In this document: positions 36,496 to 45,558 of the stretch, piece by piece
How the letters are laid out: every line of letters begins with the position of its first letter
How positions within the stretch are numbered: position 1 is the first letter of the stretch
Source: Chloroflexota bacterium
Lineage (GTDB): Bacteria; Chloroflexota; Limnocylindria; Limnocylindrales; CSP1-4
Direction: 5' to 3'
Assembly (NCBI GenBank): GCA_003141455.1
Contig: PLMA01000039.1
Span: 17,433 to 72,790 of the forward strand
Length of the DNA stretch: 55,358 bases
Position numbers and translations under genes: made by a program
Notes under the pieces: generated by a model
Told to the model about the DNA's origin: nothing
Databases searched by the model: none
What the model saw: only the letters and a program-made list of their open reading frames with translations

Positions 36496-36616
36496 CCCCC
36501 CGGCGGAGTCCCGTGAGTGGCAACGGCGGATGCGTCACCGCGGAGCAGGAGGCTTTGCGCCGCTGGAGCTGGAGCGACACGGGACCGCCCGAGCGCGGAC
36601 GCTTCCCCCTTTTCTT

Positions 36617-37018
36617 TCAGCCGAACGGATCCAGAAGCGTCGGCGTCGTCTTCCCGGCGGCTCCTGGAAACGCAACCGTGACGGCGTAGTAGCTCTTCGC
36701 TACGTATAGCCCGCCAGATGCGGCCAGCTGCCTCACTTCGGCCTGACGCGCATCGTCGCCTCCGAAGATGGAAATGTCGAAGGTGACATCCCCACGCTGG
36801 CAAGTGAAATCCCAGCTCCCTTGCGTCCCTGCCGGGTCTAGTTCCTCGAGGTTCTCGCAGCTCGCATTGCTGGCTATCGCGTTGGCGAGATCGCCAGCTT
36901 TACCCCTGTCGTGGGGCAGGGTGTCAAGGGGCACATTTGAGGATCTGCATCCCTGCACGGATGAGAGCAAGAGAGCCAAACACACAGTGGCACCGAAACG
37001 GCCAAACCGATCGACCAT
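36617..37018 (-). CDS. putative lipoprotein C, unrelated to its neighbours
   Basis: The 133-residue protein starts at the ATG at 37018 with a lipoprotein signal (TVCLALLLSSVQGC, Cys24). The mature part holds CENLEELDPAGTQGSWDFTC, DVTFDISIFGGDDARQAEV and SYYAVTVAFPGAAG. It does not share the TFSC ending of the flanking family. The beta-rich pattern with two Cys suggests a small disulfide-bonded domain. The frame stays open to 37129, but the signal peptide fixes the start. Function unknown. Confidence 0.75.
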   Translation of the reverse strand: MVDRFGRFGATVCLALLLSSVQGCRSSNVPLDTLPHDRGKAGDLANAIASNASCENLEELDPAGTQGSWDFTCQRGDVTFDISIFGGDDARQAEVRQLAASGGLYVAKSYYAVTVAFPGAAGKTTPTLLDPFG

Positions 37019-37091
37019 CGGTCTCCTCCTCTCTAGGCATCGGTCCTGGTTCGTCGATGTTCCTTGCGTGTGTAACGCTTCTGCGGGCTGC

Positions 37092-37577
37092 TCAGCGGCA
37101 GCTGAAGGTTCCGCTCGCCGTGCCCCCACCGTTCAGATCCGTGCCGGAGAAAGAGCCGGTGTCGTCGGGCGTGATTGCGACGACAGTTCCGGGTCCAAGG
37201 ACGAATGGCTGGCCACCCACGCTGCCGTCGACTGAGGGCGAGGCCGGTCCGGAATCGACAGAGGAGCTGGACGACGCCGTCGGCGTCGGGCCGCCGGGGC
37301 GATAGACGGCCAGCATCAGGTAGCCGCTGGCGCCATTGGTGATGCCCTGCCAATCGCCGAATCGGGCGTCGATCCCAGCCGCGCCGTCGTCGAAGCAGCC
37401 GCCGCCGGAGAGCCTCTCTGTTGCGCCGCCGAAGGTCACCGTGGCCGAACCGTTGCCGCACCACTTGTCACAGAGGTTGTCTGTCGGCGACGCACCCGAG
37501 CGGCAGCCCGCGACGGCGATGGCTGCGACGACGAGCAGCGCCAACGGAAAGCGGCTCAGCTGGGTCCTTCGACTCAT
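37092..37577 (-). CDS. small secreted lipoprotein D, paralogue of A and B
   Basis: The 161-residue lipoprotein has signal FPLALLVVAAIAVAGC (Cys25), then CDKWCGNGSATVTFGGATERLSGGGC, IDARFGDWQGITNG, GGQPFVLGPGTVV, SFSGTDLNGG and the same TASGTFSCR ending as its relatives. GAGGAAG lies 3 bases before the ATG, a good ribosome site. It is the most distant of the three family members and has its own Ser/Thr-rich insert (about 103-115). Confidence 0.8.
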   Translation of the reverse strand: MSRRTQLSRFPLALLVVAAIAVAGCRSGASPTDNLCDKWCGNGSATVTFGGATERLSGGGCFDDGAAGIDARFGDWQGITNGASGYLMLAVYRPGGPTPTASSSSSVDSGPASPSVDGSVGGQPFVLGPGTVVAITPDDTGSFSGTDLNGGGTASGTFSCR

Positions 37578-37775
37578 TGACTTCCTCTGCGACACGCTCG
37601 ATGGCTCTGATCGGGGCGTGGTGCGAATACTAGGCTCCGGGGCTTCCGGGTGGCGACGAGACGATCGCGCGGCGCGGGAAGTGGCGCGGGAGATGCAGGC
37701 AGTGGCGCGTGGCAACCCGCCGGTCCCCAACCCGGCGGTCCGCAGCGGTCGTCCGTGGCGCATAAACTCAGGCCC

Positions 37776-39398
37776 ATGCGCCGACGCGACTCGTACCTGA
37801 TGTTGGGGGTTCTCGGGGTCGGTGTCTTCCTGGCCGGCCTCGAGCTCATGGTCACGGCCGTTGCCCTGCCTCAGATCCTGACCACTCTGGCCGACTGGAC
37901 AGACCTGCGGAAGGCCTCCTGGATCATCAACGGCTACCTGCTGTTCTACGTGATCACGATGCCCCTAGCCGGCCGTCTGACCGACCTGTGGGGAGCGCGC
38001 CGGCTCTTCCTCCTGGCGCTCGCGGTCTTCACCCTTGGGTCGCTGCTGGCCGGGCTCGCCCAGAGTCTTGACCAGCTCATCGCCGCGCGGCTGGTCCAGG
38101 CGCTCGGCGGCGGCGCGATCATCCCCGTCGCCACAGCCGCCGCCTCGCACATGTTCGAGGGAGCGGCGCGGCCACGTGCTCTGGGCGTCATCGGCGCGCT
38201 GACATTCCTGGGCATGGCCGCCGGACCGTTCGTCGGTGCCGCGGTGCTGGAGACCGTCCATCCTGGGACCGCCCTGGCGAACATGGGTGTGTCCGGCGGC
38301 CCGCTCGTCACGACGATCGCGCCGGCCTGGCGATGGGTCTTCTACATCAACGTCCCGATCGGTTTGTGCGCCCTTGCGATCGCCTGGGCCGCCAGCGCCG
38401 GCTGGGACACGCGGCACGTGCCCGCCCGCGTCGACCTGGTCGGGGCCGTGCTCTTCACGCTCGGTCTCGGCGGCATCCTGGCCGGGACCACACTGATCGG
38501 AAACAGCGACCAGGTCTTTGGCGTGCCGACGGAAGCCGCGGTCGGCGGCCTGATCGGGACGGGCGCGGTCTGCGGGCTGCTGGCGATCTGGCACGGCCTG
38601 CGCGCACAGAACCCCTTCCTGGACCCGCGGCTCTTCGCCGACCGCGTATTCAGCTCCGCAGCGATCATCTCCCTTCTCACCGGCTACGGGATGGCCACGG
38701 CAATCGTGGGTGGGGCGGTCTTCGTCGATCGCGTCCTCTATGGCGGCCCCGAGGAGCAGCGTGTGGTCCTTGGGGCGCTGGCCGGGGCCATGGCCGTCGG
38801 AGCTCTTGCATCGGGCTTCCTCGCCCGGCTGATCTCCCTCCGGATCCTGACCCTGGTTGGGCTGGTGGTGAGCGCCGGCGGACTGGGTTGGATGTCGACA
38901 TGGAACCCGGACACTCCGACGAACGCCTTCGCCCTCTCGGCGGCTGTCTTTGGGATTGGCTTCGGGCTGACGGTCACCCCGCGTTCGACGGCGGCTGTGG
39001 AGGCGGCCGGTAGGGCAGCGTTCGGCGCGGCTTCCGCGACGGTGACCGTGGCGCGCATGATCGGCATGGCCATCGGCATGGCCGCCCTCACGGCCTTCGG
39101 CTCGACGACGATCACGCGGATCTCGAACGAGGTCTATGGCTCGGGGGACGCATACAAGCAGTACATTCCCGAGTACCTGCGCAACCGGTCGATCAGCGAC
39201 GGGCTCGTTGCCCAGGCTCTGGAGCAGTGGGCCGCCGCCAAGGCGGCCTCGATTCTGGTCGGCATCTTCCTGGTCGCGGCCGTCGTAACCTTGATCGCGG
39301 TGGTCCCGGCCCTCGCGCTGAGGGTGCGACGGAGAGATCGGCCCTCCGCCGGAACCGGCGACACGAAGGAGACGGAGTATGGCGAAATCGCCTTCTGA
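37776..39398 (+). CDS. MFS drug/solute exporter, DHA2 14-TM type
   Basis: The protein of about 540 residues has fourteen hydrophobic segments of the EmrB/QacA type. Visible motifs are GLELMVTAVALPQI in TM1 (motif D1-like), LAGRLTDLWGARRLFLLAL (motif A), LIAARLVQALGGGAIIPVA (motif B) and FLGMAAGPFVGAAVLE (motif C). The last, typical of proton antiporters, indicates export. The substrate cannot be read from sequence. The ATG at 37776 matches the family start; the frame is open to 37650 but that part is Gly/Arg-rich. It overlaps the corA-like gene by 20 bp. Confidence 0.88.
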   Translation: MRRRDSYLMLGVLGVGVFLAGLELMVTAVALPQILTTLADWTDLRKASWIINGYLLFYVITMPLAGRLTDLWGARRLFLLALAVFTLGSLLAGLAQSLDQLIAARLVQALGGGAIIPVATAAASHMFEGAARPRALGVIGALTFLGMAAGPFVGAAVLETVHPGTALANMGVSGGPLVTTIAPAWRWVFYINVPIGLCALAIAWAASAGWDTRHVPARVDLVGAVLFTLGLGGILAGTTLIGNSDQVFGVPTEAAVGGLIGTGAVCGLLAIWHGLRAQNPFLDPRLFADRVFSSAAIISLLTGYGMATAIVGGAVFVDRVLYGGPEEQRVVLGALAGAMAVGALASGFLARLISLRILTLVGLVVSAGGLGWMSTWNPDTPTNAFALSAAVFGIGFGLTVTPRSTAAVEAAGRAAFGAASATVTVARMIGMAIGMAALTAFGSTTITRISNEVYGSGDAYKQYIPEYLRNRSISDGLVAQALEQWAAAKAASILVGIFLVAAVVTLIAVVPALALRVRRRDRPSAGTGDTKETEYGEIAF

Positions 39399-40587
39399 CA
39401 AGCCGGGGCCGGGCTCGCCCTCGGCGCCAGCCGCTTCGGCAGCCCCGGCCGCTACTGCAGGTCCGACCGCTCCTGCCGCCCCGAAGGGCCGGACCTCTTC
39501 TGCCGCCCCGGGCGCTTCCGGCGGGCCGGCCGTGGTCCCTGCTCCATCGGCCGCCCTTGCCGCGGCAGCTCCGACCCCGGCCGCTTCTGCCGCGCCCGAG
39601 CCGACGCTGGAGCCTGGCATCGTCAGGCTGGCCGTCTACGAGCGTGGCGCCTGTCGGGAGTGGGAGGGCGCCGGGGCGCTGGCCGAGCTGGAGCGGGCGA
39701 TCCGGCGCAAGGGGGCGCGGATCTGGATTGACCTGCGGTCGCCCTCGGCCGACCAGGTAGCAGCCGTCTCCAAGATCTTGCGCCTGCATCCGCTTCTGGC
39801 CGAGGACCTGGTCGAACGCGACCAGCGAGCCAAGCTCGAACAGGTGGGCAACATGCTCCACCTGGCCCTCTTCTCGCTCGGGTTCGATGACGGCCGCATC
39901 TACGAGCGTGAGATCGAGTTCGTGCTGGGTGAAGGTTTCCTCCTCTCCAACCACAGCGCCTGGTGGGAACCGCGCTCGACTCGACACCTGCGCACAGGCG
40001 CGGCGGACCCCATGGGTCGCGGGCTGGACTACCTCCTGTGGGCCCTCGCCGACGACGTCATCGACAGCTACTTCCCCATCCTCGACCTGCTCGGGGACGA
40101 GATCGACGATCTCGAGGACCGGGTCGTCAACCGGGCGGACCGGGCCCTCCTGGAGCGGCTCTTTGAGCTCAAGCGCGAGCTCATCCTGATCCGGCGCGTT
40201 ACCGCACCCGAGCGAGAGATGTTCAACATCCTCTCGAGCCGTGAGGAGAGCGCGATCTCAGCCGAGCACCGGCTCTACTATCGCGACGCCTACGACCACC
40301 TGATCCGCCTGACCGACGAGCTGGACACCTACCGCGAGCTCGCCTCGGCCACCCTGGAGACCTACCTGTCCACCGTCAACAACAACCTCTCCTTGATCAT
40401 GAAGCGGCTAACCGGGGTAACGGTGGTCGTAGCCGGGATCGGGGCCATAGGCGGGATCTTCGGCATGAGCGAGGCGCAGTACGCCCTGCGAAACGAGGAA
40501 GGGGTTGGGTTCTGGATTGTGGCGTTTGGGAGCCTCGTCCTGGCGGGCATCGCCGTGACCCTGCTGCGCAAGATCAACTGGATCTGA
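39379..40587 (+). CDS. CorA-family divalent-cation channel with altered signature
   Basis: The 402-residue protein has a 65-residue Ala/Pro/Ser-rich N-terminus, then a CorA alpha/beta funnel domain (RIWIDLRSPSADQVAAVSKI, HPLLAEDLVERDQRAKLEQ), the long stalk helix (about 225-335) and two membrane helices at the C-terminus. The pore loop reads GIFGMSE (Gly362-Met363-Ser364) where CorA has the near-invariant Gly-Met-Asn. Mg, Co or another cation could be the ion. The start has AAGGAG 9 bases upstream and overlaps the MFS gene, so both are in one operon. Confidence 0.87.
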   Translation: MAKSPSDKPGPGSPSAPAASAAPAATAGPTAPAAPKGRTSSAAPGASGGPAVVPAPSAALAAAAPTPAASAAPEPTLEPGIVRLAVYERGACREWEGAGALAELERAIRRKGARIWIDLRSPSADQVAAVSKILRLHPLLAEDLVERDQRAKLEQVGNMLHLALFSLGFDDGRIYEREIEFVLGEGFLLSNHSAWWEPRSTRHLRTGAADPMGRGLDYLLWALADDVIDSYFPILDLLGDEIDDLEDRVVNRADRALLERLFELKRELILIRRVTAPEREMFNILSSREESAISAEHRLYYRDAYDHLIRLTDELDTYRELASATLETYLSTVNNNLSLIMKRLTGVTVVVAGIGAIGGIFGMSEAQYALRNEEGVGFWIVAFGSLVLAGIAVTLLRKINWI

Positions 40588-40592
40588 TCGGA

Positions 40593-41102
40593 GTGGGGCC
40601 GGCGCTCTCTCTGCGAATCCGCGACGCGACGCCAGACGACGCGCCGGCGATCGCCAGGATCTACAACCAGGGCATCGAAGACCGGACGGCCACGCTGGAG
40701 ACCGACCTCCGCTCGCCCGGGGAACGCGCTGGCTGGCTGGCTTCCCACGGCCCCCGGCATCCCGTGCTCCTCGCCGTCGATCCGGGCGGGGCCGTGCTGG
40801 GCTGGGGATCGCTCAATCGCTTCAACCCGCGCGCCGCGTATGACCATGTGGCCGACTTCTCGCTGTTCGTCGCTCGTGAGGTGCGCGGCCGGGGAGTGGG
40901 AGGCCTGCTGCTGGACGCCCTCGAGGCACGGGCTCGCGCAATCGGCTACCACAAGATGGTTCTGGCGGCCTTCGCGACGAACGTTCCGGGCACGCGCCTC
41001 TACGAGCGGCGTGGTTTCGGGACCGTCGGCACCTACCACGAGCAAGGCATGCTCGACGGGCGCTGGGTCGACGTGATCATCATGGAGAAGCTTCTCGGGT
41101 AG
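40593..41102 (+). CDS. GNAT N-acetyltransferase, phosphinothricin-acetyltransferase-like
   Basis: The 169-residue GNAT-fold enzyme resembles the PAT/bar-like branch: LRIRDATPDDAPAIARIYNQGIEDRTATLET, the acetyl-CoA loop VRGRGVGGLLLDALEARA, ATNVPGTRLYERRGF and GRWVDVIIMEK. Members acetylate phosphinothricin, arsinothricin, methionine sulfoximine or sulfone; the native substrate here is unknown. It starts at a GTG six bases after the corA-like stop and is probably the last gene of the MFS-corA operon. Confidence 0.85.
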   Translation: MGPALSLRIRDATPDDAPAIARIYNQGIEDRTATLETDLRSPGERAGWLASHGPRHPVLLAVDPGGAVLGWGSLNRFNPRAAYDHVADFSLFVAREVRGRGVGGLLLDALEARARAIGYHKMVLAAFATNVPGTRLYERRGFGTVGTYHEQGMLDGRWVDVIIMEKLLG

Positions 41103-41178
41103 GCCGACCGGCAGTCCCCGCCTGACCGCGTCAGGTGGCGCCGCGAGCGTCTTTCGGTCGCTCCCGCCGGGCGTCAGA

Positions 41179-41988
41179 TCAGGGCCGACAGCCGCTGGCG
41201 CCGGAGACTTTGCATCTGGGGGCCCCGCGGGGACAGATCCTTCCCTTGCCGGTCGGATGGGCGTCCGCGTGGCTGGCGGCGAGCACCCCGATGGGCAGGG
41301 CAACGACTTCCAGTTTGGTCCCAGACGCGCTGCTGTCCTCGGACGTCTGTAGCCAAATCTGGTCCGTCTTGGCTGCCAGCGCCCGATCGAACAGCGATGA
41401 GTTGTAGGGTCCGTGGCGAAGGACCTCGCTGATCTCGTAGACATGGTTCTGGTCGTCGTCGGTGTAGACCTCGACGTACATCCCGATCATCGCCGCGCCG
41501 TTGTCGACCTTGGACGCCGTCAGGAGTGGCAGGAACATGCCCGCCTGAGCGTGCGCATACAGGTAGATCGCCTGGGGCAGGCCCGGGGCCTCCTGCGCGT
41601 GGCCCAATGGGAAGATCTCCACCACGTCGCACAGAGGCCACTCCTCATTGGGCGGAGAGGGGATGATCGGAAGGTCTATGCCCAGGGCGGGAACCTGGAT
41701 CCGAGTGGCGGCCGCCGCCCGGACATTGGCGCTGCCCGATGGGGCAGCCGATTTCGGCGGCGGCAGGCTGTACAGGATCGACGACGCGGTCGCGGTAGGC
41801 GCCGTCGGAATGGGAAGCGGCTCGGCAGAGGCGGGCTGCAGGTAGTTGAAGAGCCCCGCCACCACGAGGAAAACCCCCGCCCCTGCGAGCAGAGCGGGTA
41901 CGAGACCGATGAGACGTCGGGCCAGCCGAGCGGTCGGCCTGACGATCGATTGGTACACGATGGCCAGGAGCGAGCTGAGGCGTCGCAT
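41179..41988 (-). CDS. sortase-like membrane protein lacking the catalytic Cys
   Basis: The 269-residue protein has a basic N-terminus, one membrane helix (about 27-49), a Pro/Ser/Ala-rich spacer, and a domain from about 97 with a sortase-like order: IQVPALGIDLPI, IYLYAHAQAGMFLPL (candidate His146), VYTDDDQNHVYEISEVLRHG, then IWLQTSEDSSASGTKLEVVALP. Sortases have Thr-Leu-x-Thr-Cys and a late Arg; here Thr-Ser (Ser216) and Lys225 occupy those places. It is therefore a probable non-transpeptidase relative. I prefer ATG 41988 because it leads straight into the membrane helix; GTG 42069 is possible. Confidence 0.62.
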   Translation of the reverse strand: MRRLSSLLAIVYQSIVRPTARLARRLIGLVPALLAGAGVFLVVAGLFNYLQPASAEPLPIPTAPTATASSILYSLPPPKSAAPSGSANVRAAAATRIQVPALGIDLPIIPSPPNEEWPLCDVVEIFPLGHAQEAPGLPQAIYLYAHAQAGMFLPLLTASKVDNGAAMIGMYVEVYTDDDQNHVYEISEVLRHGPYNSSLFDRALAAKTDQIWLQTSEDSSASGTKLEVVALPIGVLAASHADAHPTGKGRICPRGAPRCKVSGASGCRP

Positions 41989-42149
41989 GGACCGGCATGC
42001 TAGCAGGCGACCGACGGTCTTGCTGTCGGATGGAGCACGGGGGTCAGGCTCGGTAGCGCGTGCCGGCACGGAGGGCGCCTGATCCGGTGCCGTGAAGGAA
42101 CGGATCAGACCGCCTGACGCAAGTGCGCGATCCTTGGTAACCTCAGGGC

Positions 42150-42380
42150 ATGTCAGGTCGCATGAATGTCGTTCTCGGTGCGCTCCTTGGGGTGGTAGCG
42201 GCCTTCGTCGTTGCCGTGGCGATCGTCGTGGCTTGGCCGGGAACCGGCACCACCGTGCCCCCTCGGCCGACGGCGGTGATCCTGCCGACGGAGACGCCTA
42301 CTCCGGTGCCCGTCATAACTCAGGCCCCGATCGTCACTCCCACGCCGTTCCACTCGATCGCCCCGTTCGGCGACGGGTAG
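42150..42380 (+). CDS. small single-pass membrane protein
   Basis: The predicted 76-residue protein has one strong membrane helix (VVLGALLGVVAAFVVAVAIVVAW, about 7-29) and a Thr/Pro/Val-rich outside tail. No family is recognised. It is divergent from the sortase-like gene and convergent with nuoN. Codon use is consistent with coding, but ribosome site support is weak. The 168 bp after it (42381-42548) show no gene. Confidence 0.55.
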   Translation: MSGRMNVVLGALLGVVAAFVVAVAIVVAWPGTGTTVPPRPTAVILPTETPTPVPVITQAPIVTPTPFHSIAPFGDG

Positions 42381-42548
42381 CACCGGGCGCGAGGCGGCAC
42401 CAGGGGTCCTCTCGCGAATCCGTGGCTGAGCCGCGGGCGCACCCACGCAGCTGAGATTTGCCGCGCCCGTTTCGGGACCCCGCGTAACTCCTGGGCGGCG
42501 GGGGGTTAGGCCTCGAGCGTGCCTCGACCAGCTGCTCGACCCCGGGCC

Positions 42549-44009
42549 TTACCCGCCGAACACTCCGGCCGCGTTGGTGGCGGCGGCGGCGATCGCCGGG
42601 AAGAGCCCGAAGACCAGCGTGAGCACGCACGTGACCCCGAGGCCGACTCGGAAGAGCAGTCCGGGCGAACTCGGACGGAGCTCGTCGGCCGGCTCGCGCA
42701 TGTACATGTACACGACGACGCGCAGGTAGTAGAAGGCCGCGGCCGCCGCGTTGACCATGGCCAGGACAGCAAGGGCAGTCAGCCAGCCTCCGGCCTGGAC
42801 GGCAGCCAGGATGACATAGGCCTTGGCCCAAAAGCCCGCCAGTGGTGGGATCCCCGTGAGGGACAGCAGGAAGACGGCCATCAGCGCCCCTAGCCATGGA
42901 TCTCTCCGACCCAGGCCGGCGAACGTGGCGATCTGGCTCGACACGCCCGGCCGCCGCTGCAGTGCCGCGACCACGGCGAAGGCCCCCATGTTCATGAAGG
43001 TGTAGGCGGCGCCGTAGAAGAGGATCGCCGATAGGCCGCTGTGCTGGCCTCCCGCATAGGCCGCCAGGCCGACCAGGATGTAGCCGGTGTGGGCGATCGA
43101 GGAGTAGGCGAGCATCCGCTTGACGTTGTCCTGCGAGATCGCCACCAGGTTGCCGAGGGTCATTGTCAGGGCCGCCAGGACGATCACGACCGGGAGCCAA
43201 TCGGCCCGCAACGGCCCCAGGGCGCCGACGAAGAGCCGCAGGGCGATGGCGAAGGCGCCAACCTTGGGGCCGACCGAAAGATACGCGGTAATCGGCGTGG
43301 GCGAGCCCTGGTATGCGTCCGGAGTCCAGTAGTGGAACGGTACGGCGGCCATCTTGAAGGCCACGCCGGCCGACATGAAGGCCAGGCCCATGGCCAGACC
43401 GGGCTGGATCGAGCCTCCCGCCGCGACCTTCGCCAGCGCGGCCGTCACGCCGTCGACGCGGGTGGTTCCGGTGATGCCCCACACGTACGCCAGGCCGAAG
43501 AGCAGGATCGCGCTCGAGAAGGAGCCCAGCAGGAAGTACTTGATCGCGCCTTCGGTCGAATACGGGTCGCGCCTGGCGAAGCCGGCCAGCACGTAGCCCG
43601 GCAGGACCATGAGCTCGAGGGCGACGAAGAGCAGCACCAGGTCCGTGGAGCCGGCGATCAGCATCGCCCCCGTCACGGCGAAGACCAGGATGGCGGCGAA
43701 CTCGGCGATCGGCAGGCCTCGCGGCTCGATGTAGTCCACTCCGAAGAGGATCGTGAGTGCCGCTATGGCCACGAAGATCATGTCCAGGAAGACGGTCAGG
43801 TTGTCCAGCGAGTAGGCGCCGCCGAAGGCGCTGCCCGTGTGGCCAGCCTGGAGCAGGATCACCACGGCCACGATGCCCAGACCGCCAAGAGCGGTGGCGA
43901 TGATCGCCTGGCGCCGGTTCGGGAGAGCCAGATCCACGATCAGGATCGCCGCCGCCACCAGGACGGAGGCGACGACCGGGGCGATCGTTCCGAGGTCCGA
44001 CCAGCTCAT
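42549..44009 (-). CDS. nuoN: NADH-quinone oxidoreductase subunit N
   Basis: NuoN is one of three antiporter-like proton-pumping subunits of the complex I membrane arm. The 486 residues have about fourteen membrane helices, the discontinuous-helix region KMAAVPFHYWTPDAYQGSPTPITAYLSVGPKVGAFAI with its key Lys, and LELMVLPGYVLAGFAR carrying the conserved TM5 Glu. The ATG at 44009 is 13 bp after the nuoM stop and has GGAGA upstream. It is the last gene of the operon. Confidence 0.95.
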   Translation of the reverse strand: MSWSDLGTIAPVVASVLVAAAILIVDLALPNRRQAIIATALGGLGIVAVVILLQAGHTGSAFGGAYSLDNLTVFLDMIFVAIAALTILFGVDYIEPRGLPIAEFAAILVFAVTGAMLIAGSTDLVLLFVALELMVLPGYVLAGFARRDPYSTEGAIKYFLLGSFSSAILLFGLAYVWGITGTTRVDGVTAALAKVAAGGSIQPGLAMGLAFMSAGVAFKMAAVPFHYWTPDAYQGSPTPITAYLSVGPKVGAFAIALRLFVGALGPLRADWLPVVIVLAALTMTLGNLVAISQDNVKRMLAYSSIAHTGYILVGLAAYAGGQHSGLSAILFYGAAYTFMNMGAFAVVAALQRRPGVSSQIATFAGLGRRDPWLGALMAVFLLSLTGIPPLAGFWAKAYVILAAVQAGGWLTALAVLAMVNAAAAAFYYLRVVVYMYMREPADELRPSSPGLLFRVGLGVTCVLTLVFGLFPAIAAAATNAAGVFGG

Positions 44010-44022
44010 CTCGCGTCTCCCC

Positions 44023-45546
44023 TCATCCGCCGACCGCCACTCCGGCGGCAGCCAGGAAGCTCTGGGCTGGGCCGCGGAGGAGATCGAGCACAAGGCTCGG
44101 GAAGAGCCCGAGCACGACGATCCCGATTGCCAGCGGGGCGAGCGTCACCAGCTCGGTCCCGCTGATGTCCGTCAGGTGGCCGCCCAGGCCGCGCAGGAAG
44201 TCGGACAGCGCGCCGAAGGCGACTCGCTGGAACATCCACAACAGGTATGTGGCGGCCAGGACCATGACCACGATCGAGGCCAGGGCGATGACGGGGGCCA
44301 CGCCGAAGGACCCGACGAAGATCAGGAATTCACCTACGAAGCCCGACAGGCCCGGCAGCCCGGCGGAGGCCAGGATGAAGAAGCCGAAGACCGTCGACCA
44401 GATCGGCATCGCCGCCGCCAGGCCGCCCATCTTCGCGATCGTTCGATCGTGCGTGCGCTCATAGACCATGCCCACCAGCAGGAAGAGCCCGCCCGTGATC
44501 AGGCCGTGGTTGATCATCTGCAGGACGGCGCCCTGGAGCGCGGTGGCGCTGAAGACGAAGATGCCCAGGGTCACGAAACCCATGTGGCTGACCGAGCTGT
44601 ATGCGACCAGTCGCTTGAGATCGGGCTGGACGATCGAGACGATCGCGCCGTAGACGATCGCGACCACGCTCAGGACGATGATCGGCCAGGCGAAGGTGTG
44701 GGCCGCGAAGGGATACAGCGGCACGGCGAAGCGGATCAGGCCGTATGCCCCGAGCTTGAGGAGCACCCCGGCCAGGATCACCGAGCCGGCCGTTGGCGCC
44801 TCCGTGTGGGCGTCCGGCAGCCAGGTGTGGAACGGGAACATCGGGACCTTGATGGCGAACGCCAGGAAGAGGGCCAGGAAGGCCAGGATCTGGAGGTCGT
44901 TGGCGAAGTGGCCGCCGGCTGCCCAGGCCTGGAGCTGCCCGTAGTCGAAGGCGCCGGCCCACGACCCGCCGTGGCCGGCCTGGAACGCGAAGGCCGTAGC
45001 CAGGATCGCAACCAGCATCAGCAGCGAGCCGACGAGCGTGTACAGCACGAACTTCATCGTGGCGTAGATGCGATTGGAACCGCCCCAGATGCCGATGATC
45101 AGGTACATCGGGACAAGGACGATCTCCCAGAAGATGTAGAAGAGGAAGAAGTCCAGGGCGATGAAGACGCCGATCATGCCGACCTCGAGGACGAGGAAGG
45201 AGATCATGTAGCCCTTCACCCGTTCCTTGATCGGCCCGAAGCTGGCCAGGATGCTGATCCACGTCAGGGTCGTCGTCAGCACCACCATCAGGACGCTGAG
45301 GCCGTCCACGCCGAGCTTGTACTGGATGCCGAAGGCCGGAATCCAGTCGACGGTCTCGTTGAATTGGAAGCCGCCGGGGCCGAAGGCGAAGGCGACGAGC
45401 AGGAGGAGCGAGAGCCCCCAGGCCACGAGCGCGAAGCCCAGCGCAGTGCGGCGGACGATCTCTTCGTGACGGGAGGGAATGACCGTCAGGGCCAGCACGC
45501 CCACGAGTGGAGTGAAGGTGATCAGGCTCAGGATCGGCAGGGTCAT
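44023..45546 (-). CDS. nuoM: NADH-quinone oxidoreductase subunit M
   Basis: The 507-residue antiporter-like subunit shows LDFFLFYIFWEIVLVPMYLIIGIWGG, whose Glu pairs with the pumping Lys. KVPMFPFHTWLPDAHTEAPTAGSVILAGVLLKLGAYGLIRF and LVAYSSVSHMGFVTLGIF are standard NuoM blocks. It begins 12 bp after the nuoL stop. Length and motifs are ordinary, so this part of the proton-pumping arm appears fully functional. Confidence 0.97.
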   Translation of the reverse strand: MTLPILSLITFTPLVGVLALTVIPSRHEEIVRRTALGFALVAWGLSLLLLVAFAFGPGGFQFNETVDWIPAFGIQYKLGVDGLSVLMVVLTTTLTWISILASFGPIKERVKGYMISFLVLEVGMIGVFIALDFFLFYIFWEIVLVPMYLIIGIWGGSNRIYATMKFVLYTLVGSLLMLVAILATAFAFQAGHGGSWAGAFDYGQLQAWAAGGHFANDLQILAFLALFLAFAIKVPMFPFHTWLPDAHTEAPTAGSVILAGVLLKLGAYGLIRFAVPLYPFAAHTFAWPIIVLSVVAIVYGAIVSIVQPDLKRLVAYSSVSHMGFVTLGIFVFSATALQGAVLQMINHGLITGGLFLLVGMVYERTHDRTIAKMGGLAAAMPIWSTVFGFFILASAGLPGLSGFVGEFLIFVGSFGVAPVIALASIVVMVLAATYLLWMFQRVAFGALSDFLRGLGGHLTDISGTELVTLAPLAIGIVVLGLFPSLVLDLLRGPAQSFLAAAGVAVGG

Positions 45547-45558
45547 CGTCTCGTCCTC

